In this document: piece by piece, positions 53,953 through 63,304 of the stretch | How the letters are laid out: the number at the start of each line of letters is the position of its first letter | Position numbering within the stretch: position 1 is the first letter of the stretch | The notes under the pieces: model-generated | The model's database searches: none | Told to the model about the DNA's origin: nothing | The model's input: the letters and a program-made list of their open reading frames with translations, nothing else | Program-made: the position numbers and the translations under genes | Assembly: GCF_947495965.1 (NCBI RefSeq) | Contig: NZ_CANMBB010000002.1 | Location: 248,001-312,000 of the forward strand | DNA from: an uncultured Maribacter sp. | GTDB lineage: Bacteria; Bacteroidota; Bacteroidia; Flavobacteriales; Flavobacteriaceae | DNA length: 64,000 nucleotides | Reading direction: 5' to 3'

Positions 53953-54072
53953 CCTACAATAGTATATGATGCTATAATTCTAAATTGGTTGCGTATTTTT
54001 CTGTTAAAAACTTTTTAATACTTTATTTTAAACATTACATTTATAGACTACAACCAAAATTACACTAAAAAA

Positions 54073-55005
54073 ATGGGTTCCCTTTTACACATTACAAACG
54101 GTGATAGTTTCACTGACCGATTAAAAAAATTAAATTTAGACGGAGACATAATTACTTGGAGAGAAATGTTATGCGAAGGCAAAACCTTAAACCAAGTTGG
54201 CACTGAATCTTTTTGGAAAACTAGATATGAATTTCTTCATAAAAATTACAAAGTATCTAAATCATGGTTTGTAGAAAAAACATTAAAAGAATATCGCTCT
54301 TTATGTAATCATAAAAAAGAAGACCAAATTGTTTTGTGGTTTGAGTATGATCTATTTTGTCAGGTAAACATGCTTGCTGTAATTAGTTGGCTAAAAACAC
54401 ATAGAAAATATGCTCAAATATCTTTAGTGTGTTCAGGGAAAGAGGGTAAAACAGATAAATTGTACGCATTAAATGAGTTAACAGACGCAAAACTTCTTAA
54501 ACTTTATAAAAATAAAACTATACTTTCTCTAGATGATATAGAATATGCAGATTATGTATGGCAACTATATTGTAGTGATAACCCAATGCGATTAGAGAAT
54601 TTAACCGATTTTAAAAATTATAAATTCCACTATTTAGAAGACGCATTAAAAACGCACCTTAAAAGATTTCCGAGTATTTCTAACGGTTTAAACCTGATGG
54701 AAAATAACATTTTACAAGTAGCAAACGCTAAACAACCCTCAAGCAAAAAAGTATTTCTAAACTCTCTATTAACAAATCAAGGTAATTTTGGTTTTGCAGA
54801 CACACAGTATGAAAGAGCTATAAATCGTTTAAAACCGTTATTTAGCAGCTTTAATCCTACAAAACTCACCAAAAAGGGAAAAGATATTTTAGATCAGAAA
54901 ACCAGCTATTACTCTTGTATTAAAAATAATGAGGTTTATTTAGGTGGCTCTTTAAAATATAACTTTTTATACAATACCGCTACAGACAAAATTCTAAAGT
55001 TATAA
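54073..55005 (+). CDS. DUF1835 domain protein
   Basis: The 310-residue protein starts with the DUF1835 signature LLHITNGDSFTDRLK and continues with IVLWFEYDLFCQVN, typical of the family. No catalytic role is established. One nucleotide separates it from the phosphorylase gene, so the two are co-transcribed. Confidence 0.85.
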   Translation: MGSLLHITNGDSFTDRLKKLNLDGDIITWREMLCEGKTLNQVGTESFWKTRYEFLHKNYKVSKSWFVEKTLKEYRSLCNHKKEDQIVLWFEYDLFCQVNMLAVISWLKTHRKYAQISLVCSGKEGKTDKLYALNELTDAKLLKLYKNKTILSLDDIEYADYVWQLYCSDNPMRLENLTDFKNYKFHYLEDALKTHLKRFPSISNGLNLMENNILQVANAKQPSSKKVFLNSLLTNQGNFGFADTQYERAINRLKPLFSSFNPTKLTKKGKDILDQKTSYYSCIKNNEVYLGGSLKYNFLYNTATDKILKL

Positions 55006-55006
55006 C

Positions 55007-55879
55007 ATGAGTTTAGCACCTTCTGAACTTATCATAAATAAGGATGGCAGTATATACCATTTAAACATCTTACCAGAAGATATTGCTACTACTATACTAT
55101 TTGTAGGTGACCAAGATAGGGTTCCTAAAGTTTCTAAATATTTTGATACCATAGAAGTAAAAAAGGAAAAAAGAGAATTTGTTACACATACAGGACATTT
55201 AAACGGAAAACGTTTAACTGTAATTTCTACAGGTATAGGTACGGATAATATTGATATTGTACTTAATGAACTAGATGCTTTAGTTAATATAGATTTTAAT
55301 ACTCGAAAAATTAAAGAAATACATACCCCATTAAATATTATTAGAATTGGCACCTCTGGATCCATACAACCTGATATTCCTGTAGATTCTTTTTTAATGA
55401 GTGAATACGCAATTGGTTTTGACGGGCTTTTACATTTTTACAACTCTAAAAAATCTGCCTTTACGAACCTTGTTGATGCCTTTATGAAACATACAAATTG
55501 GTCTCCAAAAAAAGCAGAGCCATACATCATAAAATACAATGAAGAATTAGGAAAAAAACTAAAATCAAATCATATACGATTAGGCTTTACTGGAACAAAT
55601 ACTGGGTTTTACGCTCCTCAAGGGCGAAGTCTAAGACTTGGAGTACAAGACCCTGATTTAAATAAAAAGCTTTCTAGTTTTGAATATGAAAAACTTAAAA
55701 TAACAAACCTAGAAATGGAAACTTCTGGTATTTACGCTTTATCTAGCCTACTTAACCATAAAGCAGTTTCTTTAAATTGTATTCTTGCCAACAGAAGCAC
55801 AGGTGAATTTTCTAAAAAACCTGCCGAAGCAATGAATGACTTAATAAAATACACTCTTAAAAAACTTACAGAGGATTGA
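55007..55879 (+). CDS. nucleoside phosphorylase, uridine phosphorylase-like
   Basis: The 290-residue enzyme has TILFVGDQDRVPKVSKYFD (phosphate loop), GTSGSIQPDIPVDSFL and NLEMETSGIYALSSLL, the ribose-binding Glu-Met-Glu motif. It should cleave uridine or another nucleoside with phosphate. It ends within the TTGA overlap with the next gene. Confidence 0.92.
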   Translation: MSLAPSELIINKDGSIYHLNILPEDIATTILFVGDQDRVPKVSKYFDTIEVKKEKREFVTHTGHLNGKRLTVISTGIGTDNIDIVLNELDALVNIDFNTRKIKEIHTPLNIIRIGTSGSIQPDIPVDSFLMSEYAIGFDGLLHFYNSKKSAFTNLVDAFMKHTNWSPKKAEPYIIKYNEELGKKLKSNHIRLGFTGTNTGFYAPQGRSLRLGVQDPDLNKKLSSFEYEKLKITNLEMETSGIYALSSLLNHKAVSLNCILANRSTGEFSKKPAEAMNDLIKYTLKKLTED

Positions 55880-56721
55880 AAACAATAAAGATTATTGGAG
55901 TACCTGAACATTTTAATTTACCATGGCATTTAGCTATTGAAGAAGGAGCCTTTCTTGAAAGAGGCATTAATTTAGAATGGACGGACATACCAGAAGGCAC
56001 AGGAAAAATGTGTAAAATGCTAGAGAATGGGGAAACAGATTTAGCTATAATTTTAACCGAAGGTATTATAAAAAGTATTCATGAAGGTAATCCTACAAAG
56101 ATACTTCAAAAGTATATAGGCACTCCATTACAATGGGGAATTCATGTAAGTGTAAATAGCAAGTATAATAAAATTTCAGAATTACAGAATACTAAAGCTG
56201 CTATTAGTAGATATGGTAGCGGAAGCCATCTTATGGCATATATTCATGCGCAACAACAAGGCTGGAATACTAATGAGTTAAACTTTGAAGTAATTAACAA
56301 CCTTAATGGAGCAATAGATGGGTTAACAAATGGTATAGCTGATTACTTTATGTGGGAGCATTTTACCACTAAACCATTAGTAGATAGTAATATCTTTAAA
56401 AGATTAGGTGATTTTCCTACACCATGGCCATGTTTTGTAATTGCAGGAAACATACAATTCTTGGATACTCATAAAAGTTTAGTCACACACATTTTAGAAG
56501 TAATAAATACATATACTTCAGAATTTAAATCTATTCCAAGTATAGACCGTACCTTATCTAATAAATACGAGCAAAAATTAGAAGATATTCAGGAATGGTT
56601 ACGTATTACATCTTGGAGCCAAGAACAGTTAGAAAATGCTACCGTAATTAAAGTTCAAGAAAGCTTAAAAACCTTAAACTTAATTCAAAATAAATTAAAT
56701 CCAGAGGAAATTCTATACTAA
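55876..56721 (+). CDS. NMT1/SsuA-like substrate-binding protein without signal peptide
   Basis: The 281-residue protein has the periplasmic-binding fold of the NMT1/THI5 type (IGVPEHFNLPWHLAIEEGAFLERGINLEW, GETDLAIILTEG, ADYFMWEHFTTKPL). There is no signal sequence, so it should stay in the cytoplasm. Translation must begin at TTG 55876, overlapping the phosphorylase stop as TTGA; the next Met is 51 codons on. AGAGG sits upstream. It may bind a small metabolite as a sensor or enzyme; no ABC partners are near. Confidence 0.82.
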   Translation: MKTIKIIGVPEHFNLPWHLAIEEGAFLERGINLEWTDIPEGTGKMCKMLENGETDLAIILTEGIIKSIHEGNPTKILQKYIGTPLQWGIHVSVNSKYNKISELQNTKAAISRYGSGSHLMAYIHAQQQGWNTNELNFEVINNLNGAIDGLTNGIADYFMWEHFTTKPLVDSNIFKRLGDFPTPWPCFVIAGNIQFLDTHKSLVTHILEVINTYTSEFKSIPSIDRTLSNKYEQKLEDIQEWLRITSWSQEQLENATVIKVQESLKTLNLIQNKLNPEEILY

Positions 56722-57158
56722 GCTACTACTTCTTTAAAATGCTTATTTATTAACTTTTTAAATTTAATATCTGAAAGTGGCTTTTGAATATACTCATTAA
56801 TATAAGGGTTTTCTTTAGCTTTACGCTTATCCTCTGCGCTATCACTAATTGTCACTAAAACAATAAAAATATCCTTCTTTATCTCTTTAGGAACAAGTTC
56901 ATCATATTTTTCCAAAAATTGCCACCCATTCATTAATGGCATATTTATATCTAACATAATCATACAAGGGGTTGCTAATTTATCATCCCCTTCAAAATCT
57001 CCTTTATTCATTATAAAGTCAAGGCCTTCTTGTCCGTTTAAAGTAGAGTGTACATCAATATCAACATTAAGTTTGTTAATGAATATTGTGTTTAAAAAGT
57101 TGCTAGATTCGTCATCATCTATCAACAAAATTGAGTTCAAGTGAGAAAAGTTGCTCAT
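56718..57158 (-). CDS. CheY-like response regulator (receiver only)
   Basis: The 146-residue protein consists of a receiver domain: DDDESSN acidic pocket, phospho-acceptor Asp in MLDINMPLMNGW, and Lys in YIQKPLS. No output domain. The cognate kinase is not in the window. It overlaps the neighbouring gene by 4 nt, convergently. Confidence 0.92.
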   Translation of the reverse strand: MSNFSHLNSILLIDDDESSNFLNTIFINKLNVDIDVHSTLNGQEGLDFIMNKGDFEGDDKLATPCMIMLDINMPLMNGWQFLEKYDELVPKEIKKDIFIVLVTISDSAEDKRKAKENPYINEYIQKPLSDIKFKKLINKHFKEVVA

Positions 57159-57260
57159 TTTTTATAATTTTAAGTGTAAATAAGTAAGGTTATTTTCGAA
57201 AAATTTATTATTGTAAGAATTTACACTACTAAATTTAAGTAAAATTACCCGTAAAAACAA

Positions 57261-57926
57261 CTACCAATCTATTTTTTTTAACATTTTTTTGTTTAGCAAA
57301 AAATTACATAGACTAAAATGTGAATTTCCAAACCAATAACCACGGTTTGCACTTAAAGGAGAAGGATGTCCAGAAACTAAAACATAATGTTTGTTCCCAT
57401 CTATTAGTTTTACTTTTTTCTTTGCATAACCACCCCATAACATAAACACTACTCCTTCTTTTTGTTTAGAGAGCTCTGTAATTACTGCATCTGTAAATAT
57501 TTCCCAACCTTTTTTTTGATGACTTCCTGGACCCCCCTCTCTTACAGTAAGTGTTGCATTTAATAACAAAACACCTTGTTTTGCCCAATGCTCTAAGTTA
57601 CCACTTACTGGATAAGGCATTTTTAGATCCGTTTCTAATTCTTTAAAAATATTAACTAATGAAGGTGGATGTTTTATCCCTTCCTGAACAGAAAAACAAA
57701 GTCCGTTTGCCTGCCCTTTTCCATGATATGGGTCCTGTCCTATTATAACAACTTTTACATCCTGTATAGTGCAATAATTAAAAGCTGCCCAAATATTCTC
57801 TTTTTCAGGGTAACATGTATGTTCTTTGTATTCTAGAGAAACAAAAGATTCTAATTTTTTAAAATAATCCTTACTCAATTCTTCCTTTAGAATATCTCTC
57901 CAAGAGATGTCTAGATTTTCTATCAT
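57261..57926 (-). CDS. ung: uracil-DNA glycosylase
   Basis: The 221-residue enzyme (from MIENLDISW) has the catalytic GQDPYHGKGQANGLCFSV (Asp and water-activating motif) and the HPSPLSANRGYWFGNSHF minor-groove loop with its His. It removes uracil from DNA in base excision repair. Start four codons after the longest frame is equally possible. Confidence 0.96.
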   Translation of the reverse strand: MIENLDISWRDILKEELSKDYFKKLESFVSLEYKEHTCYPEKENIWAAFNYCTIQDVKVVIIGQDPYHGKGQANGLCFSVQEGIKHPPSLVNIFKELETDLKMPYPVSGNLEHWAKQGVLLLNATLTVREGGPGSHQKKGWEIFTDAVITELSKQKEGVVFMLWGGYAKKKVKLIDGNKHYVLVSGHPSPLSANRGYWFGNSHFSLCNFLLNKKMLKKIDW

Positions 57927-58093
57927 TTTAAAAAGCATATTAGTATACTTTTTAAAAATATGGAATAGCTATGAATTAATTACTAATATACTTAGCAAAA
58001 TAACTATGTAATATTTTACTAAAAATACTTTTTAAAATTTAAGGTAAGCCTAAGTGTATTTATATTCAGGTTATTGCGTAAATAAATATACTA

Positions 58094-59143
58094 TTAATTA
58101 GTCCTTTGCTGATTTAAGATATTATTTTGCTTAACACGGTATCTCAATATTTTCACATAATCAATAGCCATATTATTTTCATAATCTGTATAAGATTTTG
58201 ATGCATATTCTATAGCTTTATCTAAATCTCCATTAATTTCACTACTAATGGCCATATTATAATTTGCACGACCAGCTATTTTAATATCTGGGTTACTAAG
58301 TTCTTTTTCCCATAATTCTGCGGCACCATCCCAATCACCAGCTACTGCTCTTCTATGAGATATTTTAAAATTATCAGTTCCACTCATGAAATACTCTCTA
58401 GAAACTCTAACATTTCTAGGTATTAATCTTTTAGCATATGCAATACCCACATTTCTACTATATTCTTGTACTGTTTCATTTCTATCTGCTACTGCTTCTA
58501 TAGCCTTCATTGGGTTTATCCCTTTACCTCTAAAAACCATGTTTTTGGTAAATTTTCGAGTATCAACAACCTCTTTGGTATGTGGGTCGTATAGTCGCCA
58601 ACCACAATTTACTTGCGTATTTAGGGTTACCTCTTGTGCAGGTACATCTACATCAACCCCTAAATTATTTGGCAATTTCATGGTAATAACCTTATAATCT
58701 GTTTTAGTATCTGTATCATAATATGCCAAAGAAAAAATAACATCTACATTATTTTCTTTGCAAAGTTTTTCTACTATATCCCAAGAAAGTGTTGCTGGAA
58801 AAACGTTTAACCCTTTTTTTATCTCTTCTACACCTTCAATAATTTTTATCTCTTCAAAACTTTTAATTACCGATAGTTCAGAAGATAAAGATGAAATTGC
58901 AGCTTCAGAGCCTTTTTTATCTAGGTTCATTCCTTCTGCAGATAAAATTTTATCAATTTTATCAAGTGTGGCATTACCTTCAGAAGGTAAACTCCTATTT
59001 ATAATTCCTACCCTTTTAACATCGGATGAAAGATGAACAATAGCTGGCTCAGTTACTCCCATTGTCATTCTATTTGTAGAACCACATGCAGAAATTAAAA
59101 CAAGAAAAACTAAATATGCAAGTATTTTAACGGGCTTTTTCAT
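58094..59143 (-). CDS. DUF6340 family lipoprotein with tetratricopeptide-like C-terminus
   Basis: The 349-residue protein has lipobox LISAC (Cys 20), a DUF6340-type domain (VKRVGIINRSLPSEG... VDVIFSLAYYDTDTKTDYKV) and C-terminal helices with repeat character (AAELWEKELSNPDIKIAGRANYNMAISSEINGDLDKAIEYA). The family is known only from Bacteroidota; role unknown. Confidence 0.85.
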   Translation of the reverse strand: MKKPVKILAYLVFLVLISACGSTNRMTMGVTEPAIVHLSSDVKRVGIINRSLPSEGNATLDKIDKILSAEGMNLDKKGSEAAISSLSSELSVIKSFEEIKIIEGVEEIKKGLNVFPATLSWDIVEKLCKENNVDVIFSLAYYDTDTKTDYKVITMKLPNNLGVDVDVPAQEVTLNTQVNCGWRLYDPHTKEVVDTRKFTKNMVFRGKGINPMKAIEAVADRNETVQEYSRNVGIAYAKRLIPRNVRVSREYFMSGTDNFKISHRRAVAGDWDGAAELWEKELSNPDIKIAGRANYNMAISSEINGDLDKAIEYASKSYTDYENNMAIDYVKILRYRVKQNNILNQQRTN

Positions 59144-59332
59144 TAGTAAAAGTTATATAATTTTAATTTGGTTTTAGCCTAAATAGAACTTCAAAAACTC
59201 TTTTTTATTGTTTTTAGACATAGGTTATTATCCTTTCAACCCTATAAAAACACAGTATTTAGCAATTATTTTATGTCCAAATACATTTAATTTATCTAAT
59301 ACCTATACATTTTTAATATCAGCTTCAATGCC

Positions 59333-59340
59333 TACCTTTG
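59333..59340 (+). promoter_or_regulatory. -7 promoter element of the mutS2 gene
   Basis: TACCTTTG matches TAnnTTTG, 18 nt before the start codon. No TTG at the expected distance. Confidence 0.5.
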
Positions 59341-59358
59341 TATTCTACCAAAATTTAA

Positions 59359-61530
59359 ATGGAAAATATACATAGTAAAACATTACAGGATTTAGAGTTC
59401 CCCACAGTTCTTAAGCAAATTGCCGCAAGGAGTATTACAGAACTTGGCAAAGAACAAGCATTACTCATTACTCCTATTAAAGAGGAAGAAGAATTAATGA
59501 AAGTACTAGGGCAAACCTCAGAATACTTATCTTCTCTAATAAGCGAAAATAAAATACCTAACCACAGTTTTGATAGTATAAACAAAGAGCTTAAACTCTT
59601 AAAAATAGAAAATACTACCCTAGAACTTCTTGGTTTTAGAAGAATTAGTAGTATTTGCACAACAGTTAGTACACACAAAAAATTTCTTAAAAAATTTAGA
59701 GAATACTATCCTTTATTATTTAATTATAGCGAGGAGTTTGATGAAAACAAAGAAATTCCTACCTTAATAAACGGAGTAATAGATAAGTTCGGAGAGATAA
59801 AAGATAATGCATCAAACACATTATTAAATCTTCGCAGACAAATGAGCCAAGTTAAAGGCAAGATTAATCAAAGTTTTTTGTCTGCCTTAAATACCTACCA
59901 AAGTTCTGATTATTTAGATGATATTAGAGAATCTGTTGTAGAAAATCGTAGAGTATTAGCGGTTAAGGCTATGTATCGCAAAAAAATTAAAGGCTCTGTA
60001 ATGGGCACCTCTAAAACAGGTAGTATTGTTTATATAGAACCCGAAGCTACATTGCGTTACAGTAGAGAGCTTAATAATTTAGAATTCGAAGAAAAAGAAG
60101 AAATTCAACGTATTCTTAATGAGCTAACAAGTGTAATAAAGCCTTATGATTATTTGCTTGCAGAGTACCAACGTTTTTTATGTCACATAGACATTACTTC
60201 TGCCAAAGCAAAGTATGCAACAGAAATGAATGCTCTTTTGCCAGAAATAAGCGATGAAAAAGAAATGTATCTAAGAGATGCTTACCATCCTTTACTTTTT
60301 TTAAGCAATAAGCTAAAAAACGAAAAAACCTTTCCGCAAACTATAAAACTACACCCAGAAAACAGAATCATTGTAATTTCTGGCCCTAATGCTGGAGGAA
60401 AAAGTATTACCCTAAAAACTATAGGATTACTACAAGTAATGCTGCAAAGTGGTTTATTAGTTCCTGTGCATGAACGTAGTAAAATGTGTTTGTTTGATAA
60501 AGTTTTAACAGACATTGGAGATAATCAATCCATAGAAAACCAATTAAGTACCTATAGTTATAGGTTAAAAAACATGAATCAGTTTTTGCGTAAATGCAAC
60601 TCTAATACTTTGTTTTTAATTGATGAATTTGGAACTGGTAGTGACCCTGAATTGGGAGGTGCACTTGCAGAAACATTTTTGGAGGTGTTTTATGAAAGAG
60701 AAGCTTACGGCGTAATAACCACTCACTATGCTAATTTAAAATTGTTAGCGAATGAATTGCCTCATATTTCTAATGCAAACATGCTTTTTAATGGAAAAAC
60801 CTTAGAACCCACCTTTCAACTAGTTTTAGGAGAGGCTGGTAGTTCTTTTACTTTTGAAGTAGCTCAGAAAAATGGCATTCCATATAGTTTAATAAATAAA
60901 GCCAAAAAGAAGATAGAACGCGGTAAAGTTCGTTTTGATGCCACCATATCTAAAATGCAAAAAGAACGAAGCAAAATGGTTAAAACTGGTTCTAGGCTAC
61001 AAGAAGAAGAGAATAAAGCCAGAGAAGAAAATCAACGTTTAGAAGAATTAAACGCTAAAATAAAATCTAAACTAGAAAATTACCAAGAATTATACGACCA
61101 CAACCAACGTATGATTTATTTAGGAAACAAAGTAAACACCCTTGCAGAGCGTTATTTTAGAGATAAGAAAAAAAGAATCTTAGTTTCAGAAATGTTACGT
61201 GTTGTAGAAACTGAAAATAGCAAACGTAAAAAGAAAACGGCAAAACAAGCAAAGGCCGAAAAAGCCAAAAAAGCAGTAACCGAAAAAGAGGTTATTGAAA
61301 AAGTAAAAGTAATTCGAGAAGAAAAAAAGGTAGAAAAGAAAAGAGCAATAATTAGAGAAAAAAACAAGCCAAAAGTTACTTTTAAAATTGGAGACCGAGT
61401 TAGATTAATTGAAAGCAAATCTGTTGGTAGTATTGATAAAATTGAAAAGAAAAAAGCTTTTATAAATTATGGTATTTTTACCACTAATGTAGATTTAGAT
61501 AAGCTAGAACTTGTAGAAAGAAAAAAATAA
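59359..61530 (+). CDS. MutS2-family DNA-binding ATPase without Smr domain
   Basis: The 723-residue protein has the MutS2 core: Walker A GPNAGGKS (about 342), Walker B LFLIDEFGTGSDPE (about 419), THYANLKL, and long charged coiled coils (530-660). The C-terminal end is an SH3-like KIGDRVRLIESKSVGSIDKIEKKKAFINYG. The Smr nuclease domain usual in longer MutS2 proteins is absent. It is thought to process recombination intermediates or rescue collided ribosomes, depending on the organism. It is followed by the DCC gene after 2 nt. Confidence 0.9.
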   Translation: MENIHSKTLQDLEFPTVLKQIAARSITELGKEQALLITPIKEEEELMKVLGQTSEYLSSLISENKIPNHSFDSINKELKLLKIENTTLELLGFRRISSICTTVSTHKKFLKKFREYYPLLFNYSEEFDENKEIPTLINGVIDKFGEIKDNASNTLLNLRRQMSQVKGKINQSFLSALNTYQSSDYLDDIRESVVENRRVLAVKAMYRKKIKGSVMGTSKTGSIVYIEPEATLRYSRELNNLEFEEKEEIQRILNELTSVIKPYDYLLAEYQRFLCHIDITSAKAKYATEMNALLPEISDEKEMYLRDAYHPLLFLSNKLKNEKTFPQTIKLHPENRIIVISGPNAGGKSITLKTIGLLQVMLQSGLLVPVHERSKMCLFDKVLTDIGDNQSIENQLSTYSYRLKNMNQFLRKCNSNTLFLIDEFGTGSDPELGGALAETFLEVFYEREAYGVITTHYANLKLLANELPHISNANMLFNGKTLEPTFQLVLGEAGSSFTFEVAQKNGIPYSLINKAKKKIERGKVRFDATISKMQKERSKMVKTGSRLQEEENKAREENQRLEELNAKIKSKLENYQELYDHNQRMIYLGNKVNTLAERYFRDKKKRILVSEMLRVVETENSKRKKKTAKQAKAEKAKKAVTEKEVIEKVKVIREEKKVEKKRAIIREKNKPKVTFKIGDRVRLIESKSVGSIDKIEKKKAFINYGIFTTNVDLDKLELVERKK

Positions 61531-61532
61531 AG

Positions 61533-61943
61533 ATGTCTAGTCCTGCTAAAAAAATTATTTTGTTTGATGGTGTTTGTAACCTTTGCAATGGTGCTATTCA
61601 ATTTATAATTAAAAGAGACACTCACAATCTTTTTCTTTTTACCCCTTTACAAAGCGAAACAGGAAAGAAACTTTTAGAAGAACGGAGAATAGACCCAAAA
61701 AATATGGATTCTATAATACTAATAGAACCCAATGTAGCATACTACATAAAATCTGATGCTGCATTAGAAATAGTAAAATATTTAAAAACTCCTTGGCGGC
61801 TTATATCAATATTTAAAGTACTCCCCATAGGTTTTAGGAATTTCGTATACGATTTTATAGCAAAAAATAGATATCGTTGGTTTGGTAAAGAAGACCATTG
61901 CATGATACCAACACCAGAATTAAAAACTAAGTTTTTAGATTAA
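61533..61943 (+). CDS. DCC-family thiol-disulfide oxidoreductase-like protein (DUF393)
   Basis: The 136-residue protein opens ILFDGVCNLCNGAIQFIIKRD, the DxxCxxC motif of the family, and keeps the conserved tail RYRWFGKEDHCMIP. It may act as a cytoplasmic redox protein; substrates unknown. Same direction as mutS2 and close behind it, so co-transcribed. Confidence 0.92.
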   Translation: MSSPAKKIILFDGVCNLCNGAIQFIIKRDTHNLFLFTPLQSETGKKLLEERRIDPKNMDSIILIEPNVAYYIKSDAALEIVKYLKTPWRLISIFKVLPIGFRNFVYDFIAKNRYRWFGKEDHCMIPTPELKTKFLD

Positions 61944-62006
61944 AAGATTTAAACCCGAAATTAATACTTAAAACACTAATTTTGCACTAGTTTTTATTTT
62001 TAATTT

Positions 62007-63251
62007 ATGGAAAAATTATCCCATTGGCTATATAATGAACTACAGAATATAGGGGTTTCTGAAGTTTGGGCAAAATACTTAAACATGTTAATTTTAGTAG
62101 TTGCCTTAACTCTAATTTTACTTCTTGTAGATTTTATTACAAAGAAAATAATAATTAATGCTTTTGGAAAACTCATTAGCAAATCCAAAACACAATTCGA
62201 TGATTTTTTAGTTCGCAATAAAACCCCAAGAAATATTGCTCATATTGCTCCTATTCTTATAGCTTATGAAACTATACCACATATATTTAGAGATTTCCCA
62301 AAGTTAGAAAACATCTTATTTAAAGTAATTGAAGTCTTTGGCATTGTACTTTTCCTTTGGATTGTTCGTAGCTTATTAAATACACTAAAAGATTTTTTTA
62401 AAACGCTCCCTAACCTAAAAGATAAACCTATAGATAGTTACATACAGGTGTTTATGATATTTTCATGGGGCATTGGTATTTTATTTGCTTTTTCTATTAT
62501 CACAGGGATGGAATTATGGAAGTTTCTTACCGCTTTAGGTACTGCTTCTGCTATTATTATTTTAGTTTTCAGAGACACTATTCTAGGTTTTGTTGCAAGT
62601 ATACAGGTTTCTATTAATGACATGGTACGTATTGGAGATTGGATAACCTTTGAAAAATATGGCGCAGATGGCGATGTTATAGAAATTAATTTATCTACCG
62701 TAAAAGTTCAAAATTTTGACAAAACAATTACCACAATCCCAACTTACGCCTTAATATCGGATTCTTTTAGGAACTGGCGCGGGATGACTAACGCACAAGG
62801 AAGGCGAATTAAACGCTCTTTAATCCTAAAACAGGAAAGTATACACTTTTTAAACGAAAATGAATTAGAAGCGCTGAAAAGCATTAGTTTATTAACCCCT
62901 TACCTGTCTTCTAAAGATGAGGATATAAAAAACTATAATCAACAAAATAAGATTGATAAATCGGTCTTAATAAATGGTAGAAACCTTACTAATATTGGTG
63001 TTTTTAGAAAATATGTGGATTTATACTTAAATAACCACTCTGGCATAAATAAAGAAATGATGATTATGGCTAGACAACTTGCCCCTACCAGCCAAGGTTT
63101 ACCTATAGAGATATATGCGTTTAGCTCGGACAAACGCTGGGAGAATTATGAATATATAATGGCTGATATTTTTGACCATTTACTAGCTGCAATACCCTAC
63201 TTTAACTTAGAAGGATTTGAACTACCTAGCAGTTCTAATTTTAAAAAATAG
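62007..63251 (+). CDS. MscS-family mechanosensitive channel
   Basis: The 414-residue protein has four to five membrane helices, the pore-type helix TALGTASAIIILVFRDTILGFVAS, and the beta domain MVRIGDWITFEKYGADGDVIEINLSTVKVQNFDKTITTIPTY, all standard for the MscS family. It opens when membrane tension rises on osmotic downshift. TAATTTTG (61977-61984) is a -7 element upstream. Confidence 0.92.
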   Translation: MEKLSHWLYNELQNIGVSEVWAKYLNMLILVVALTLILLLVDFITKKIIINAFGKLISKSKTQFDDFLVRNKTPRNIAHIAPILIAYETIPHIFRDFPKLENILFKVIEVFGIVLFLWIVRSLLNTLKDFFKTLPNLKDKPIDSYIQVFMIFSWGIGILFAFSIITGMELWKFLTALGTASAIIILVFRDTILGFVASIQVSINDMVRIGDWITFEKYGADGDVIEINLSTVKVQNFDKTITTIPTYALISDSFRNWRGMTNAQGRRIKRSLILKQESIHFLNENELEALKSISLLTPYLSSKDEDIKNYNQQNKIDKSVLINGRNLTNIGVFRKYVDLYLNNHSGINKEMMIMARQLAPTSQGLPIEIYAFSSDKRWENYEYIMADIFDHLLAAIPYFNLEGFELPSSSNFKK

Positions 63252-63281
63252 AAAAAGGGTCTAAATATTTAGACCCTTTTT
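63252..63281. terminator. bidirectional intrinsic terminator
   Basis: AAAAAGGGTCTAAA (63252-63265), TA, TTTAGACCCTTTTT (63268-63281), a 14-bp inverted repeat between the convergent mscS and symporter genes. Confidence 0.9.
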
Positions 63282-63304
63282 TAAATACTATTTTTAATTA
63301 GCTT

